A DNA stretch of 64,000 nucleotides from Novosphingobium sp. (GCF_027531025.1 NZ_JAPZQX010000005.1:120794-184793), one strand, 5' to 3'; positions 16,112-25,025 are shown, counted from the stretch's first letter. Notes: generated from the sequence alone by a model not told the origin. Translations and numbers: made by a program.

Positions 16112-17047
16112 ATGTACCGGGGTGGTCGTGAAACAGTTATCGGGGGCGGCGAAGAGTCGGCGCTGACGCCTGCCAGCCTGATCCGGCTGACCCACTTTCC
16201 CGTACCGCCGAACCTGCAAGCCTTCTTCACTACCAGTTTCATGCTGGAATGCGACGAACGCGATATCTCCGATACCCTCCCGGCGGCCGTCGGTTACCTG
16301 GCCATTGTCCTTGAGGGCAAAGGTTCGCTGCGCTTTGCTTCGGGCCGAACCGATGCCGCCCACCCCGAAACGCTGCTCGCGCCAACCAATGCCGCGGTCG
16401 GGCTGGAAGTGGCCGGGCCGCTGCGGATGGTGGCCGTGGCGCTCGCCCCGCTGGGCTGGATCGCCCTGACCGGACGCGATGCCGCGCAATGGGCCGACCG
16501 GGTCGATGATGCCGGAGCGGTGCTGGGCGAGGCGATCAACCGGCTGGGCGATGACCTGCGCGCGGGTTGGCGCGCCGGCCGGATGGCGGTGCCCGATCTC
16601 GCTGCCGCCATGGTCGCGGACCTTGCCACCCGGCTGGCCCCGATCGACCCGGCTCATGCCCGACTGGCCCGCACGATCAGCGATTGGCTGTCGACCTCGC
16701 TCGATCCGGCGCTGGCCGACCTGCATGCCGCGGCCGGCTATTCGCCGCGACAGATCCAGCGGCTGACCATGCGCTATTTCGGGTGCAGCCCGAAGCTGCT
16801 GATGCGCAAGTACCGGGCCCTGCGGGTCGCGGCGTTGTTGCAGGCCCCCGGTCTGCCCGAGGCGAAGATCGCCGAACTGTTCAACCTGTTCTATGACCAG
16901 TCGCACCTGATCCGCGAGATTCGCCACTTCACCGGCCGCACCCCGCAACGCCTGATGGCTGATCGCGAGAACGTGCTGTCGAAGGCCAATTCACTGGAGA
17001 ACTACACCCGGATCAAGCCCAATATCGCGCGCATTCCGGACGATTGA
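16112..17047 (+). CDS. AraC-family transcriptional regulator
   Basis: A 311-residue regulator. The first two thirds are an effector-binding-like region without a recognised motif; residues about 195-285 form the AraC double helix-turn-helix (LHAAAGYSPRQIQRLTMRYFGCSPKLLMRKYRALRVAALL and AKIAELFNLFYDQSHLIREIRHFTGRTPQRLM). The last 25 residues are an extra tail. ATG 16112 is used; a TTG three codons upstream is possible. The gene lies 66 nt upstream of the sufR operon on the same strand, but no functional tie is evident. The effector and targets are unknown. Confidence 0.85.
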   Translation: MYRGGRETVIGGGEESALTPASLIRLTHFPVPPNLQAFFTTSFMLECDERDISDTLPAAVGYLAIVLEGKGSLRFASGRTDAAHPETLLAPTNAAVGLEVAGPLRMVAVALAPLGWIALTGRDAAQWADRVDDAGAVLGEAINRLGDDLRAGWRAGRMAVPDLAAAMVADLATRLAPIDPAHARLARTISDWLSTSLDPALADLHAAAGYSPRQIQRLTMRYFGCSPKLLMRKYRALRVAALLQAPGLPEAKIAELFNLFYDQSHLIREIRHFTGRTPQRLMADRENVLSKANSLENYTRIKPNIARIPDD

Positions 17048-17113
17048 TCTGGGCCAAAAAGGGGCCTAGGGCAATTCGGAACGAATCAATCCGATTTTGG
17101 CCGGAGCCCTCCA

Positions 17114-17539
17114 GTGCGCCTATCTTCCATGGCCGATTATGCTGTCGTCACGATGAGCGCCGCTGCGCGCCATTGCGGCGGCTCGCGCGTGTCCGCGGCG
17201 GAACTGGCCGCCGAAACCGGCCTGCCGGTGCCCACCGTGCAGAAGCTGGTCAGTCGCCTGACGGCGGCCGGTTTGCTGCGTTCGACGCGCGGCGTGGGCG
17301 GCGGCTTGAAGCTGGCGCGCCCGGCTGCGGCCATCAGCCTCGCTGATATCATTGAGGCCGTCGAAGGCCCGATCGCGCTGACTCAATGCGTGGACGAGGC
17401 GCGCTCGGACTGTTCGCTCGATGCTTGCTGCGCCGTCAGGCCGCACTGGCCGATCGTCAACGAGGCGCTGCGCGGTGCGTTGTCGCAGGTACCGCTGACC
17501 CGGCTGGCAGCGGTGCAGGCCGAAGGAGCCGCGGCATGA
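17114..17539 (+). CDS. Rrf2-family regulator of the SUF operon (SufR/IscR-like)
   Basis: A 141-residue winged-helix regulator heading the suf operon. The N-terminus [14 protein letters not shown] and helix-turn-helix [18 protein letters not shown], followed by the wing [18 protein letters not shown], are typical. Cysteines in [21 protein letters not shown] are the expected [2Fe-2S] or [4Fe-4S] ligands that let it sense cluster status. It starts at GTG 17114 and overlaps the sufB start by 4 nt (ATGA). The preceding 66 nt contain a weak inverted repeat (attcgga at 17074-17080 with tccgat at 17090-17095), a possible autoregulatory operator that I could not confirm. Confidence 0.92.
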   Translation: MRLSSMADYAVVTMSAAARHCGGSRVSAAELAAETGLPVPTVQKLVSRLTAAGLLRSTRGVGGGLKLARPAAAISLADIIEAVEGPIALTQCVDEARSDCSLDACCAVRPHWPIVNEALRGALSQVPLTRLAAVQAEGAAA

Positions 17540-19017
17540 GCGAGGAAACCGCGATCAAGGATCAGGCCGCGCGTGAAGCCGCCGCCAAGGTGGCCGATTA
17601 CGAGCACGGCTGGTCGGCGGATATCGAAACCGAGTTCGCCGAAAAGGGCCTGAATGAGGATACCGTCCGCTTCATCAGCGCCAAGAAGAACGAGCCCGAA
17701 TGGATGCTCGACTGGCGGCTGAAGGCCTTCCGTCACTGGCAGACCATGCCCACGCCCGACTGGGCCAAGCTCAACATTCCGCCGATCGATTACCAGGACG
17801 CCTATTACTACGCCGCGCCCAAGGCGAAGAAGAAGCTCTCCAGCCTGGACGAGGTCGATCCCGAGATTCTCGAGGTCTACAAGAAGCTCGGCATTCCACT
17901 CGAAGAGCAGAAGGTGCTCGCCGGGGTGGAAGGTGCGCGCAAGGTTGCGGTCGATGCCGTGTTCGATTCGGTTTCGGTCGCCACCACCTTCCGCGAAGAG
18001 CTGAAGAAGGCCGGGGTCATCTTCCTCTCGATCTCGGAAGCGATCCGCGAATATCCGGAGCTGGTGAAGAAGTGGCTGGGCAAGGTCGTGCCGATGCACG
18101 ACAACTTCTTTGCCGCCCTCAACTGCGCGGTCTTTTCGGACGGCACTTTCGTCTACATTCCCGAAGGCGTGCGCTGCCCGATGGAGCTCAGCACCTATTT
18201 CCGGATCAATGCGGAAAACACCGGGCAGTTCGAACGCACGCTGATCGTCGCCGACAAGGGCAGTTATGTCAGCTACCTTGAAGGCTGCACCGCGCCGATG
18301 CGCGATGAGAACCAGCTCCACGCCGCCGTGGTCGAACTGGTCGCGCTCGACGATGCCGAGATCAAGTATTCGACCGTCCAGAACTGGTATCCCGGCGATG
18401 CCGAGGGGAAGGGCGGGATCTACAACTTCGTCACCAAGCGCGCGCTGTGCCAGGGCAAGCGCAGCAAGGTCAGCTGGACCCAGGTCGAGACCGGTTCGGC
18501 GGTGACCTGGAAATATCCGTCCTGCGTGCTGAACGGTGAGGATTCGGTGGGCGAGTTCTACTCGGTCGCCGTCACAAACAATTACCAGCAGGCCGATACC
18601 GGCACCAAGATGATCCACAACGGCAAGGGCAGCCGTTCGACTATCGTGTCGAAGGGCATCTCGGCCGGCAACAGCCAGAACACCTATCGCGGCCTCGTCC
18701 GCGTCGCCCCCCAGGCCGAAGGGGTGCGCAATTTCACCCAGTGCGACAGCCTGTTGCTGGGCAAGGACTGCGGCGCGCATACCGTGCCCTATATCGAGGT
18801 GCGCAATCCCTCGGCCCAGATCGAACACGAGGCGACCACCAGCAAGATTTCGGACGACCAACTGTTCTACGCGATGCAGCGCGGGCTGGATCAGGAAGCT
18901 GCCGTGGCGCTGATCGTCAACGGCTTCGCCAAGGAAGTGCTGCAACAGCTGCCGATGGAATTTGCGGTCGAGGCGCAGAAGCTGCTCGGCATTTCGCTGG
19001 AAGGGAGTGTTGGCTGA
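17536..19017 (+). CDS. sufB: Fe-S cluster assembly protein SufB
   Basis: A 493-residue scaffold protein of the SufBCD complex, which builds Fe-S clusters in the cytoplasm. The sequence is highly conserved: [57 protein letters not shown] segment [14 protein letters not shown], the beta-helix core, [19 protein letters not shown] and the C-terminal [22 protein letters not shown] 17536 overlaps the sufR stop (ATGA), indicating translational coupling. Unusually, the next gene is not sufC: two other genes and an inverted repeat come between them. Confidence 0.97.
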   Translation: MSEETAIKDQAAREAAAKVADYEHGWSADIETEFAEKGLNEDTVRFISAKKNEPEWMLDWRLKAFRHWQTMPTPDWAKLNIPPIDYQDAYYYAAPKAKKKLSSLDEVDPEILEVYKKLGIPLEEQKVLAGVEGARKVAVDAVFDSVSVATTFREELKKAGVIFLSISEAIREYPELVKKWLGKVVPMHDNFFAALNCAVFSDGTFVYIPEGVRCPMELSTYFRINAENTGQFERTLIVADKGSYVSYLEGCTAPMRDENQLHAAVVELVALDDAEIKYSTVQNWYPGDAEGKGGIYNFVTKRALCQGKRSKVSWTQVETGSAVTWKYPSCVLNGEDSVGEFYSVAVTNNYQQADTGTKMIHNGKGSRSTIVSKGISAGNSQNTYRGLVRVAPQAEGVRNFTQCDSLLLGKDCGAHTVPYIEVRNPSAQIEHEATTSKISDDQLFYAMQRGLDQEAAVALIVNGFAKEVLQQLPMEFAVEAQKLLGISLEGSVG

Positions 19018-19457
19018 TGCGTCTTGGAATCGTGACCCTGGTGGTTGTTTCGGCGCTGTCGCTCACTGCCTGCGGTGAAAGCACCGTGCCTGCTGGCAGC
19101 GAAGCGGCATCCGGCGCGCTCGCGGCGCTGGATGACAGCAAGATCGCTGGCCTGCTTTCGACCGAGGCCAAGGCCGCGCTCGATATCCTGGGGCAGGGTG
19201 CCCGGACGGAAATCGCCGCCTATCAGGCGCAATACGGCAAGCTGCCGGAAAACCTCTCGGACCTCGCCTCGCTGCAAACCGCGCGGACCGCCGCCGTTGC
19301 CGCGATTACCGATGCCCTGGCCGAACAGGTGCCCTTCGTGCGGCGCGAAACGCTGGAGCAGATGGCCGGGCAATTCGTCGACCGGGCGCAGATGCGCGTG
19401 CTCGATCAGCTCAAGGCCGAAGCCGCCGCGGCCCCGGCTGAAAGCGCCGCGCAGTGA
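19017..19457 (+). CDS. Putative lipoprotein inserted in the suf operon
   Basis: A 146-residue protein whose start overlaps the sufB stop (TGATG at 19015-19019). The N-terminus ends in a lipobox (SLTAC, Cys near residue 19), so it should be lipid-anchored at the inner or outer membrane. The mature part is Ala/Gln/Glu-rich and probably helical: STEAKAALDILGQGARTEIAAYQAQYGKLPENLSDLASLQ and AEQVPFVRRETLEQMAGQFVDRAQMRVL. I do not recognise the family. Overlap with sufB and with the next gene places it firmly in the suf transcript, yet a membrane lipoprotein has no known role in SUF assembly. Confidence 0.75.
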   Translation: MRLGIVTLVVVSALSLTACGESTVPAGSEAASGALAALDDSKIAGLLSTEAKAALDILGQGARTEIAAYQAQYGKLPENLSDLASLQTARTAAVAAITDALAEQVPFVRRETLEQMAGQFVDRAQMRVLDQLKAEAAAAPAESAAQ

Positions 19458-19915
19458 CCAAGAAGACCCTCACCGTCCGCGCGCCCGCCGAGGATGCCGC
19501 TCCCGCGATCAGGAAAAAGGGTCGCGGCTGGGAAATCTCGGAAAAGCGGCTTGATGCCCTGCACGAGCGCGCCCGCGAAATGCGCCGCAACCCTTCGCCC
19601 GCCAGCGAGGCTCTCGCCGCAGCGCTCCTTGAGGTCGAGACCGGCGGCTACAAGTTCAAGCGGCAGGACGTGATCGGCTCGGCCATTGTCGATTTCGCCT
19701 GCAAGCCGCTGATGCTGGTGGTCGAGCTCGATGGCGACGAGGACGCCGCCTTCACCGCCGACCGCACCCGCAGCCTGACCGAGGTCGGCTACCGGGTCGA
19801 GCGGCTCTCCGCCACGGCGGTCCTGGCCGATCCGGCTGCCGCCGCCGCGCACGTTTCCGCCGTAATGCGCGAACGCTGGCATGAGCGGCGGGCGCTGAAG
19901 CGGGGGCGGAAATGA
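19454..19915 (+). CDS. DUF559 (endonuclease-like fold) protein
   Basis: A 153-residue protein. Residues about 35-140 have the DUF559 pattern: REMRRNPSPASEALAAALLE, then KFKRQDVIGSAIVDFACKPLMLVVELDGD and TRSLTEVGYRVERLSATAVLADP. DUF559 belongs to the restriction-endonuclease-like (Vsr-like) superfamily; the acidic residues in VDFACKPLMLVVELDG fit the usual metal-binding core, but activity is unproven in the family. It starts at GTG 19454, overlapping the lipoprotein stop, and is followed by the 24-bp inverted repeat before sufC. The first 30 residues are a basic extension. Confidence 0.8.
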   Translation: MTKKTLTVRAPAEDAAPAIRKKGRGWEISEKRLDALHERAREMRRNPSPASEALAAALLEVETGGYKFKRQDVIGSAIVDFACKPLMLVVELDGDEDAAFTADRTRSLTEVGYRVERLSATAVLADPAAAAAHVSAVMRERWHERRALKRGRK

Positions 19916-19941
19916 GCGTGGTGCTAATTGCCTCCACAACG

Positions 19942-20027
19942 GTCAGCCCGGACTTGTTCCGGGCCGGTGCGGTTCTGTTGCGCGCGGTCCATAGTGAAGC
20001 ACTGGCCCGGAACAAGTCCGGGCTGAC
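19942..20027. repeat. Perfect 24-bp inverted repeat (REP-like) inside the suf operon
   Basis: The arm at 19942-19965 is the exact reverse complement of 20004-20027, separated by 38 nt. The arm core is CCCGGACTTGTTCCGGG. A related core, CCCGGGCTTGACCCGGG, occurs in the imperfect repeat at 44515-44591, so this belongs to a dispersed repeat family of the genome. It lies between the DUF559 gene and sufC, 20 nt upstream of the sufC ATG, and would form a very stable hairpin in the suf transcript. Confidence 0.9.
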
Positions 20028-20046
20028 AAATGACGAGATGTCCTGA

Positions 20047-20790
20047 ATGCTGACCATTACCGATCTTCACGCCACCGTTGCGGACAAGCCGATCCTCAAG
20101 GGCCTGTCGCTCACCATCAACGCCGGTGAGGTCCATGCGATCATGGGGCCGAACGGGGCGGGCAAGTCGACACTCGGCTATACCCTGGGCGGGCGGCCCG
20201 GTTACGAGGTGACTGGCGGTTCGGTCGAATTCCTGGGCCAGGACCTGCTCGAACTCGAACCGCACGAGCGGGCCGCTGCCGGGCTGTTCCTGGGCTTCCA
20301 GTACCCGGTCGAGATTCCGGGCGTGTCCTTCGTCCAGTTCCTGCGCGAAAGCCTCAATGCCCAGCGCAAGAGCCGGGGCGAGGAGCCGCTGTCGGGTGGG
20401 GACTTCCTCAAGCTGGCGCGCCAGCAGGCGGCCTTGCTCAAGCTGGACATGGATATGCTCAAGCGGCCGGTGAATGTCGGCTTCTCGGGCGGCGAGAAGA
20501 AGCGCGCCGAGATGGTCCAGATGGGCATCCTCGATCCCAAGCTGGCGATCCTCGACGAGACCGATTCCGGGCTCGATATCGATGCGCTGCGGATCGTGGG
20601 CGATGGGATCAATGCCGTGATGCGCAAGCCCGACAAGGCCGTGCTGCTGATCACGCACTATCAGCGCCTGCTCGATTACGTGAAGCCGGACTTTGTCCAC
20701 GTTCTCGCCGGGGGTCGGATCGTCCGCACCGGCGGGCCGGAACTCGCGCTCGAACTGGAAGAGCGCGGTTACGAGGCAGTGGCGGCGTGA
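20047..20790 (+). CDS. sufC: Fe-S cluster assembly ATPase SufC
   Basis: A 247-residue ABC-type ATPase of the SufBCD complex. Walker A is GPNGAGKSTLGYTLGG, the Q-loop is FLGFQYPVEIPGVSF, the ABC signature is FSGGEKKRAEMVQM, Walker B is LAILDETDSGLD with the SufC-typical Asp-Glu pair, and the switch His is in LLITHYQRLLDYV. All catalytic residues are present. It starts at ATG 20047, 131 nt after the DUF559 gene, and its stop overlaps the sufD GTG start by 4 nt. Confidence 0.97.
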   Translation: MLTITDLHATVADKPILKGLSLTINAGEVHAIMGPNGAGKSTLGYTLGGRPGYEVTGGSVEFLGQDLLELEPHERAAAGLFLGFQYPVEIPGVSFVQFLRESLNAQRKSRGEEPLSGGDFLKLARQQAALLKLDMDMLKRPVNVGFSGGEKKRAEMVQMGILDPKLAILDETDSGLDIDALRIVGDGINAVMRKPDKAVLLITHYQRLLDYVKPDFVHVLAGGRIVRTGGPELALELEERGYEAVAA

Positions 20791-21524
20791 CCCAGGCCCT
20801 CGCCCTTCCCACCCGCAAAGACGAGGACTTCCGCTATGCGGACCTCGCCGCGCTGGCCCCGCTGTGGCCGGTGGCGGTGGAAACGATTGCCGTTGCCGCC
20901 GGTGAGCGCGGCAGCCTGGCGCTGGTGCTGGATGGCAGCGAGCCGGTCGCCCGCGAGATCGCGATTACCCTGGGCGATGGTGCCAGCTTTGACCTGCGCG
21001 TGCTGAACGCGCCCGCTGCCTATGGCCGCGTCGCGGTACGGGTAGAGCTGGGCGCCGGGGCCGAATTCACGCTTGGCGCGGCGCAGCTGGCGGGCGGGGA
21101 TCAGACCGTCGAGATCGTCACCGATGTCCTCCACGCCCACCCCGATGCGATCAGCCGCCAGGTGGTGCGCTCGGTCGCGGGCGGCAGCGCCACGGCCAAT
21201 TACCTGGGCAAGGTGCGCGTCGCCAAGGGCGCGGACGGGACCGATGGCGAACAGTCGGTCCGGGCCATGCTGCTTGACCGGACGGCCACGGCCAATGCCC
21301 GGCCCGAACTGGAAATCTTCGCCGACGACGTGAAGTGCGCCCACGGCTGCGCGGTGGGCGAGCTGGACGCGAACAGCCTGTTCTACATGGCGCAGCGCGG
21401 GCTGCCGCCGGAGCTGGCCAAGCGGCTGATGCTCCAGGCCTTCGTCGCCGAAGCCTTCACCGGCGCGGCGGACGAGGAAGCCTTGCAGGCCGCTGCCAAG
21501 GCCGCGCTGGAGCGGCTGCTGTGA
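20787..21524 (+). CDS. sufD: Fe-S cluster assembly protein SufD (short form)
   Basis: A 245-residue SufB-like beta-helix protein that pairs with SufB and SufC. The diagnostic C-terminal segment is present: FADDVKCAHGCAVGELDANSLFYMAQRGLPPELAKRLML, with the conserved Cys and His. It is much shorter than the 400-plus residues of enterobacterial SufD, because the N-terminal helical domain is reduced; short SufD proteins are common in alphaproteobacteria. GTG 20787 overlaps the sufC stop, and the sufD stop overlaps the GTG of sufS. Confidence 0.92.
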   Translation: MTQALALPTRKDEDFRYADLAALAPLWPVAVETIAVAAGERGSLALVLDGSEPVAREIAITLGDGASFDLRVLNAPAAYGRVAVRVELGAGAEFTLGAAQLAGGDQTVEIVTDVLHAHPDAISRQVVRSVAGGSATANYLGKVRVAKGADGTDGEQSVRAMLLDRTATANARPELEIFADDVKCAHGCAVGELDANSLFYMAQRGLPPELAKRLMLQAFVAEAFTGAADEEALQAAAKAALERLL

Positions 21525-22687
21525 ACGCTGTCCCCCTCCGCGCCGAGTTCCCCGGCCTCGCCGGTGGTTGGCATTACCTCGATACCGCCGCCACCGCGCA
21601 GAAGCCGCGGGCGGTGCTCGATGCCACGCTAAAGGCAATGGGCGCGGACTATGCCACGGTCCATCGCGGGGTCTATGCCCGTTCGGCCGAGATGACGCTG
21701 GCCTTCGAAGCCGCGCGGGGCAAGGTTGCCGCGCTGATCGGCGGCCGGAACGACGAGCTGGTCTTCACCCGCGGCGCGACCGAGGCGATCAACCTCGTGG
21801 CCTATAGCTACCCGAACAAGGGCCGGGTCCTGCTTTCTGTGCTGGAGCATCATTCGAACATCGTGCCCTGGCAGCTGGCCGGCTGGCAGGTCGATGTCTG
21901 CCCGCTGACCGCCGATGGCCGGATCGACCTGGATGCAGCCGAGGCCATGCTCACGCCCGAGCACACGATGGTCGCCTTCGCCCACGTCTCCAACGTGCTG
22001 GGTTCGGTGCTGGATGCCCCTCGCGCCGCCGAACTCGCGCACCGGGTCGGGGCAAAGCTGCTGCTCGATGGCTGCCAGGCCGTGCCGCGCCTGCCGGTCG
22101 ATGTCGCGGCGCTGGGCTGTGACTTCTATGCCTTTTCCAGCCACAAGCTCTACGGCCCGACCGGGATCGGCGCGCTGTGGGGCTGGGGCGAGCTGCTGGA
22201 GGCCATGCCCCCCTGGCAGGGCGGCGGGGCGATGATCGACCGCGTTACTTTCGAGCGGACCACCTATGCCGCGCCGCCGCAGCGGTTTGAGGCCGGTACC
22301 CCCGCGATCGTCGAGGCGATCGGCTTCGGCGCGGCCGCCGACTGGGTCGCGGCCCATGGGCTGGCGGCCATCCACGCCCACGAGGCGGCGCTGGTGGCAC
22401 AACTGCGCAGCGAACTGCGCCGCCGCAACGACATCACCCTGTTCGGGCCGGAGGAAAGCGCCGGGATCGTCTCTTTCGCGATGGAGGGGGTGCATCCGCA
22501 CGATCTCGGCACCATATTGGATGAAGCCGGGGTCGCGATCCGCGCCGGGCATCACTGCGCCCAGCCACTGATGGATCACCTGGGCGTACCGGCCACGGCG
22601 CGGGCCAGTTTCGGACTGTATTCGGATGAGAGCGATATCGCCGCGCTGCTGGCGGGGATTGAACGGACACGGAGGATCTTCGGGTGA
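21521..22687 (+). CDS. sufS: Cysteine desulfurase SufS
   Basis: A 388-residue PLP enzyme that removes sulfur from cysteine for Fe-S assembly. The PLP-binding Lys is in FSSHKLYGPTGIGAL near residue 208, the catalytic Cys in AIRAGHHCAQPLM near 346 (short group II loop), and the His that stacks on PLP in LSVLEHHSNIVPWQ. LDTAATAQKP at the N-terminus and YATVHRGVYARSAEMT are typical of SufS. GTG 21521 overlaps the sufD stop. No sufE is visible in the window, so the sulfur-transfer partner must be elsewhere or different. Confidence 0.95.
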   Translation: MNAVPLRAEFPGLAGGWHYLDTAATAQKPRAVLDATLKAMGADYATVHRGVYARSAEMTLAFEAARGKVAALIGGRNDELVFTRGATEAINLVAYSYPNKGRVLLSVLEHHSNIVPWQLAGWQVDVCPLTADGRIDLDAAEAMLTPEHTMVAFAHVSNVLGSVLDAPRAAELAHRVGAKLLLDGCQAVPRLPVDVAALGCDFYAFSSHKLYGPTGIGALWGWGELLEAMPPWQGGGAMIDRVTFERTTYAAPPQRFEAGTPAIVEAIGFGAAADWVAAHGLAAIHAHEAALVAQLRSELRRRNDITLFGPEESAGIVSFAMEGVHPHDLGTILDEAGVAIRAGHHCAQPLMDHLGVPATARASFGLYSDESDIAALLAGIERTRRIFG

Positions 22688-23169
22688 GTGGGGAACCGAA
22701 ATTCACGATTCAGGAAGTGGAGGCCGTCTCGGCCCCGCCGCGCGCGCGGGTCGACGATGCGGCAACGCCGCCGGAATCGGCTGCCGCCAAGCTGGAGCGC
22801 AAGCGCGACTATCTCGATGGCTTCCTGAAGGCCCAGCCGCAGGACGTGCCTGCCGGTGAGCCCGGCGGTGCGATCCACGATGGGGTGATCGCCGCGCTGA
22901 AGGACATCTTCGATCCGGAAATCCCGGTGAACATCTATGACCTGGGCCTGATCTACGGGGTCGAGGTAGATGATGCCGGCGCCGTGGTGGTGATCATGAC
23001 GCTGACCACCCCGCACTGCCCGGTGGCCGAATCGATGCCCGGCGAGGTCGAACTGCGGGTCGGCGCGGTGCCCGGCGTGCGCGATTGCGAGGTCAACCTG
23101 GTCTGGGATCCGCCGTGGGATCCCGCCAAGATGAGCGACGAGGCCCGGCTCGAACTGGGGATGTTGTGA
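22684..23169 (+). CDS. SUF-associated MIP18/DUF59 protein (SufT-like)
   Basis: A 161-residue protein. Residues about 65-161 form the MIP18 (DUF59) domain: AALKDIFDPEIPVNIYDLGLIYGV, TLTTPHCPVAESMP with the conserved Cys, and VNLVWDPPWDPAKMSDEARLELGML. The first 60 residues are a variable, charged extension, as in alphaproteobacterial SufT. SufT is thought to help Fe-S cluster maturation or transfer to target proteins. GTG 22684 overlaps the sufS stop and the gene's own stop overlaps the sufA start, so it is embedded in the operon. Confidence 0.9.
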   Translation: MSGEPKFTIQEVEAVSAPPRARVDDAATPPESAAAKLERKRDYLDGFLKAQPQDVPAGEPGGAIHDGVIAALKDIFDPEIPVNIYDLGLIYGVEVDDAGAVVVIMTLTTPHCPVAESMPGEVELRVGAVPGVRDCEVNLVWDPPWDPAKMSDEARLELGML

Positions 23170-23525
23170 TGAGCGAGACCAAACTGCGCCAGCGCCCCGC
23201 TGCGGTGCTCCTTACGCCCGCCGCCGAAGCCCGGATCGCCGCGCTGATGGCCAAGGCGCCAGAGGGCGCGATCGGGGTCAAGCTGTCTACCCCGCGCCGG
23301 GGCTGTTCGGGGCTGGCCTATTCGGTCGACTACATCAGCGAAGCCAATGCCTTTGACGAGCGGATCGAAACCCCCGGCGGGCTGTTCTTCATCGATGGCG
23401 CCTCGGTGCTCTACCTGGTCGGCAGCACGATGGACTGGGTGGAAGACGATTTCACCGCCGGCTTCGTGTTCAACAACCCCAATGCCAAGGGCAGCTGCGG
23501 CTGCGGCGAGAGCTTTACGGTCTGA
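23169..23525 (+). CDS. sufA: A-type Fe-S carrier (SufA/IscA/HesB family)
   Basis: A 118-residue A-type carrier that moves Fe-S clusters from the SUF scaffold to apo-proteins. The three ligand Cys are visible: one in RRGCSGLAYSV and two in KGSCGCGESFTV near the C-terminus. ATG 23169 overlaps the SufT-like stop. It is the last gene of the clear suf set; the next gene starts 8 nt downstream but is of another family. Confidence 0.93.
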   Translation: MSETKLRQRPAAVLLTPAAEARIAALMAKAPEGAIGVKLSTPRRGCSGLAYSVDYISEANAFDERIETPGGLFFIDGASVLYLVGSTMDWVEDDFTAGFVFNNPNAKGSCGCGESFTV

Positions 23526-23533
23526 GCGCTGCC

Positions 23534-23995
23534 GTGCGCACGGTTGAGCTTTCGACCTATCTGGCCGCACCTCCGGAAGTGGTCTGGGACCATGTCCAGA
23601 CTCCGCGCCTGCTGCATTATGTGGCACGGGGCCTGTTGCGGTTCGTTCCCCGCGGCAGGCCCTTCCCCGCGCGCTGGCACGAAGGCGAATTTCGCACCTG
23701 GATGCTGCTGTTCGGCTTCATTCCGATCGGCTGGCAGGCAATCGGGATCGAGCTGCCGGTCCAGCCCGCTGGCCGCTTCGTGGTGCGCGATAACGGCTAT
23801 GGCCCGCTGATCCGGCGCTGGGATCACTGGATCGAGATCACGCCCGAAGGGGCCGGCACCCGCTATGTCGATCGGGTCCATATCGAGGCTGGCTTGCTGA
23901 CCCCGCTGATCTGGGGTTTCGCGCGGCTGTTCTATACGCACCGCCAGCGCCGCTGGCGCAAGCTGGTGGCGAGTGGCTTCGCCTATCGCGGGTGA
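23534..23995 (+). CDS. SRPBCC/START-like domain protein
   Basis: A 153-residue protein with the look of a SRPBCC (Bet v1-like) fold: an opening VELSTYLAAPPEVVWDHVQTP, a central hydrophobic stretch WMLLFGFIPIGWQAIGIELP and a final helix of basic character (FYTHRQRRWRKLVASGF). Such proteins bind hydrophobic ligands; the ligand is unknown. It starts at GTG 23534, 8 nt after sufA, so it may be the last cistron of the suf transcript, though nothing else ties it to Fe-S assembly. Confidence 0.65.
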   Translation: MRTVELSTYLAAPPEVVWDHVQTPRLLHYVARGLLRFVPRGRPFPARWHEGEFRTWMLLFGFIPIGWQAIGIELPVQPAGRFVVRDNGYGPLIRRWDHWIEITPEGAGTRYVDRVHIEAGLLTPLIWGFARLFYTHRQRRWRKLVASGFAYRG

Positions 23996-24001
23996 TCCTG
24001 C

Positions 24002-24958
24002 TTACGGCCGCGGGACAAAGCTTTCGCCCGTTTCCTCGTCGATGAAGGCGATCAGCGCCTTTTCCAGCTCATCCAGTTCCTCGTCGGCATCAAGCCGGTC
24101 GCGCAGCCAGTCAGCCTCGGCCGGATCGAGCCGCGCGGCGGCCTCGGCCTCGCCATCCCAGTCGATCGTTTCAGCCTCGGACCCGCCGAGCAGGCTACCG
24201 AAGGCATCCTCCACGTCGGCGCGGGCCATGCGGCCGAGAAAGCCGCCGATCCCGGCCCCTTCCTGGTTCATGAATGCTTCCAGTTCGCTGGCTCGTTCGG
24301 CGCTCAGCGGTTCGCTGCCACCAAAGCCGAGCAGGTAATTGGCCACGCCCTGCACGAACAGCGCCTGCCATTCGGGGCAATTGGCTTCGTACAGCGACGC
24401 GTCCTTGAGCCGGAACAGCATTTCGGCCTCGGCCTTGCTGACCGCAGCCGGGCGGTCACCCCCGGCGGCAAAGATCATCCGGCGCAGTAGCGCCACTTCG
24501 GTGGGATTGATTCCGCCTGCGGCCAGTTCGCCATGGCGGGTCGGGCCTTCGCCGTGTTCCACTGCCCATTCGATCTGTTGCAGGGCATAGGCCTTGAGAC
24601 TGGCGGGCACGCTGGTCGAGATTTCCAGAACGCGGACCAGCAGTTCCAGTTCGGCCAGCGAATCGACCCGGCCATCGCGGTCGATTCGCGCGATCAGCTC
24701 GTCGGCCATTTCCTGGTCGACATAGCCTGCCGGCTGGACCGTATGGACCACGAAGTTGCTCAGCGCCTCGACGAAGAAATCGCACCAGTCGCGATCCGGC
24801 TCGGTCAGCAGGTCATTGGCAACAAACAGCGATTCGGCCTCGTCCGGATCCATCCGGCCATCGGCCCAGCCGGCCCGGCGCAGGTCCTGCAATTCATCCG
24901 GCGCAATCATGCCATCGGCCGCAGCGGCAGCGGCGAGATCGCGGAAATGCATGGTCAT
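24002..24958 (-). CDS. Acidic helical protein, TerB-like repeats, unknown function
   Basis: A 318-residue, strongly acidic soluble protein without signal peptide. It contains repeated helical units each with a short Asp-rich turn: DGMIAPDELQDLRRAGWADGRMDPDEAESLF, then ARIDRDGRVDSLAELELLVRVLE, then a later half with GGINPTEVALLRRMIFAAGG and ISKAEAEMLFRLKDA-like VSKAEAEMLFRLKDASL. The spacing recalls TerB/TerB_C (tellurite-resistance) helical repeats and EF-hand-like turns, but no canonical EF-hand loop is complete. ATG 24958 is used; ATG 24952 and GTG 24976 are alternatives. A CtrA-like site lies about 55 nt upstream. Confidence 0.65.
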   Translation of the reverse strand: MTMHFRDLAAAAAADGMIAPDELQDLRRAGWADGRMDPDEAESLFVANDLLTEPDRDWCDFFVEALSNFVVHTVQPAGYVDQEMADELIARIDRDGRVDSLAELELLVRVLEISTSVPASLKAYALQQIEWAVEHGEGPTRHGELAAGGINPTEVALLRRMIFAAGGDRPAAVSKAEAEMLFRLKDASLYEANCPEWQALFVQGVANYLLGFGGSEPLSAERASELEAFMNQEGAGIGGFLGRMARADVEDAFGSLLGGSEAETIDWDGEAEAAARLDPAEADWLRDRLDADEELDELEKALIAFIDEETGESFVPRP

Positions 24959-25010
24959 GACGAGGCGGTCCTGCACAATTGGTCTTGCGCGGGCTTATCG
25001 CCGATCAGGG

Positions 25011-25025
25011 TTAAGGCGCCGTTAC
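25011..25025 (-). promoter_or_regulatory. CtrA-like site (TTAA-N7-TTAC)
   Basis: ttaa-ggcgccg-ttac lies in the 5' region of the TerB-like gene and matches the CtrA consensus at seven of eight fixed bases. It is inside a larger imperfect palindrome, gggttaaggcgccgttaccc (25008-25027), so another dimeric regulator is equally possible. Confidence 0.3.
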
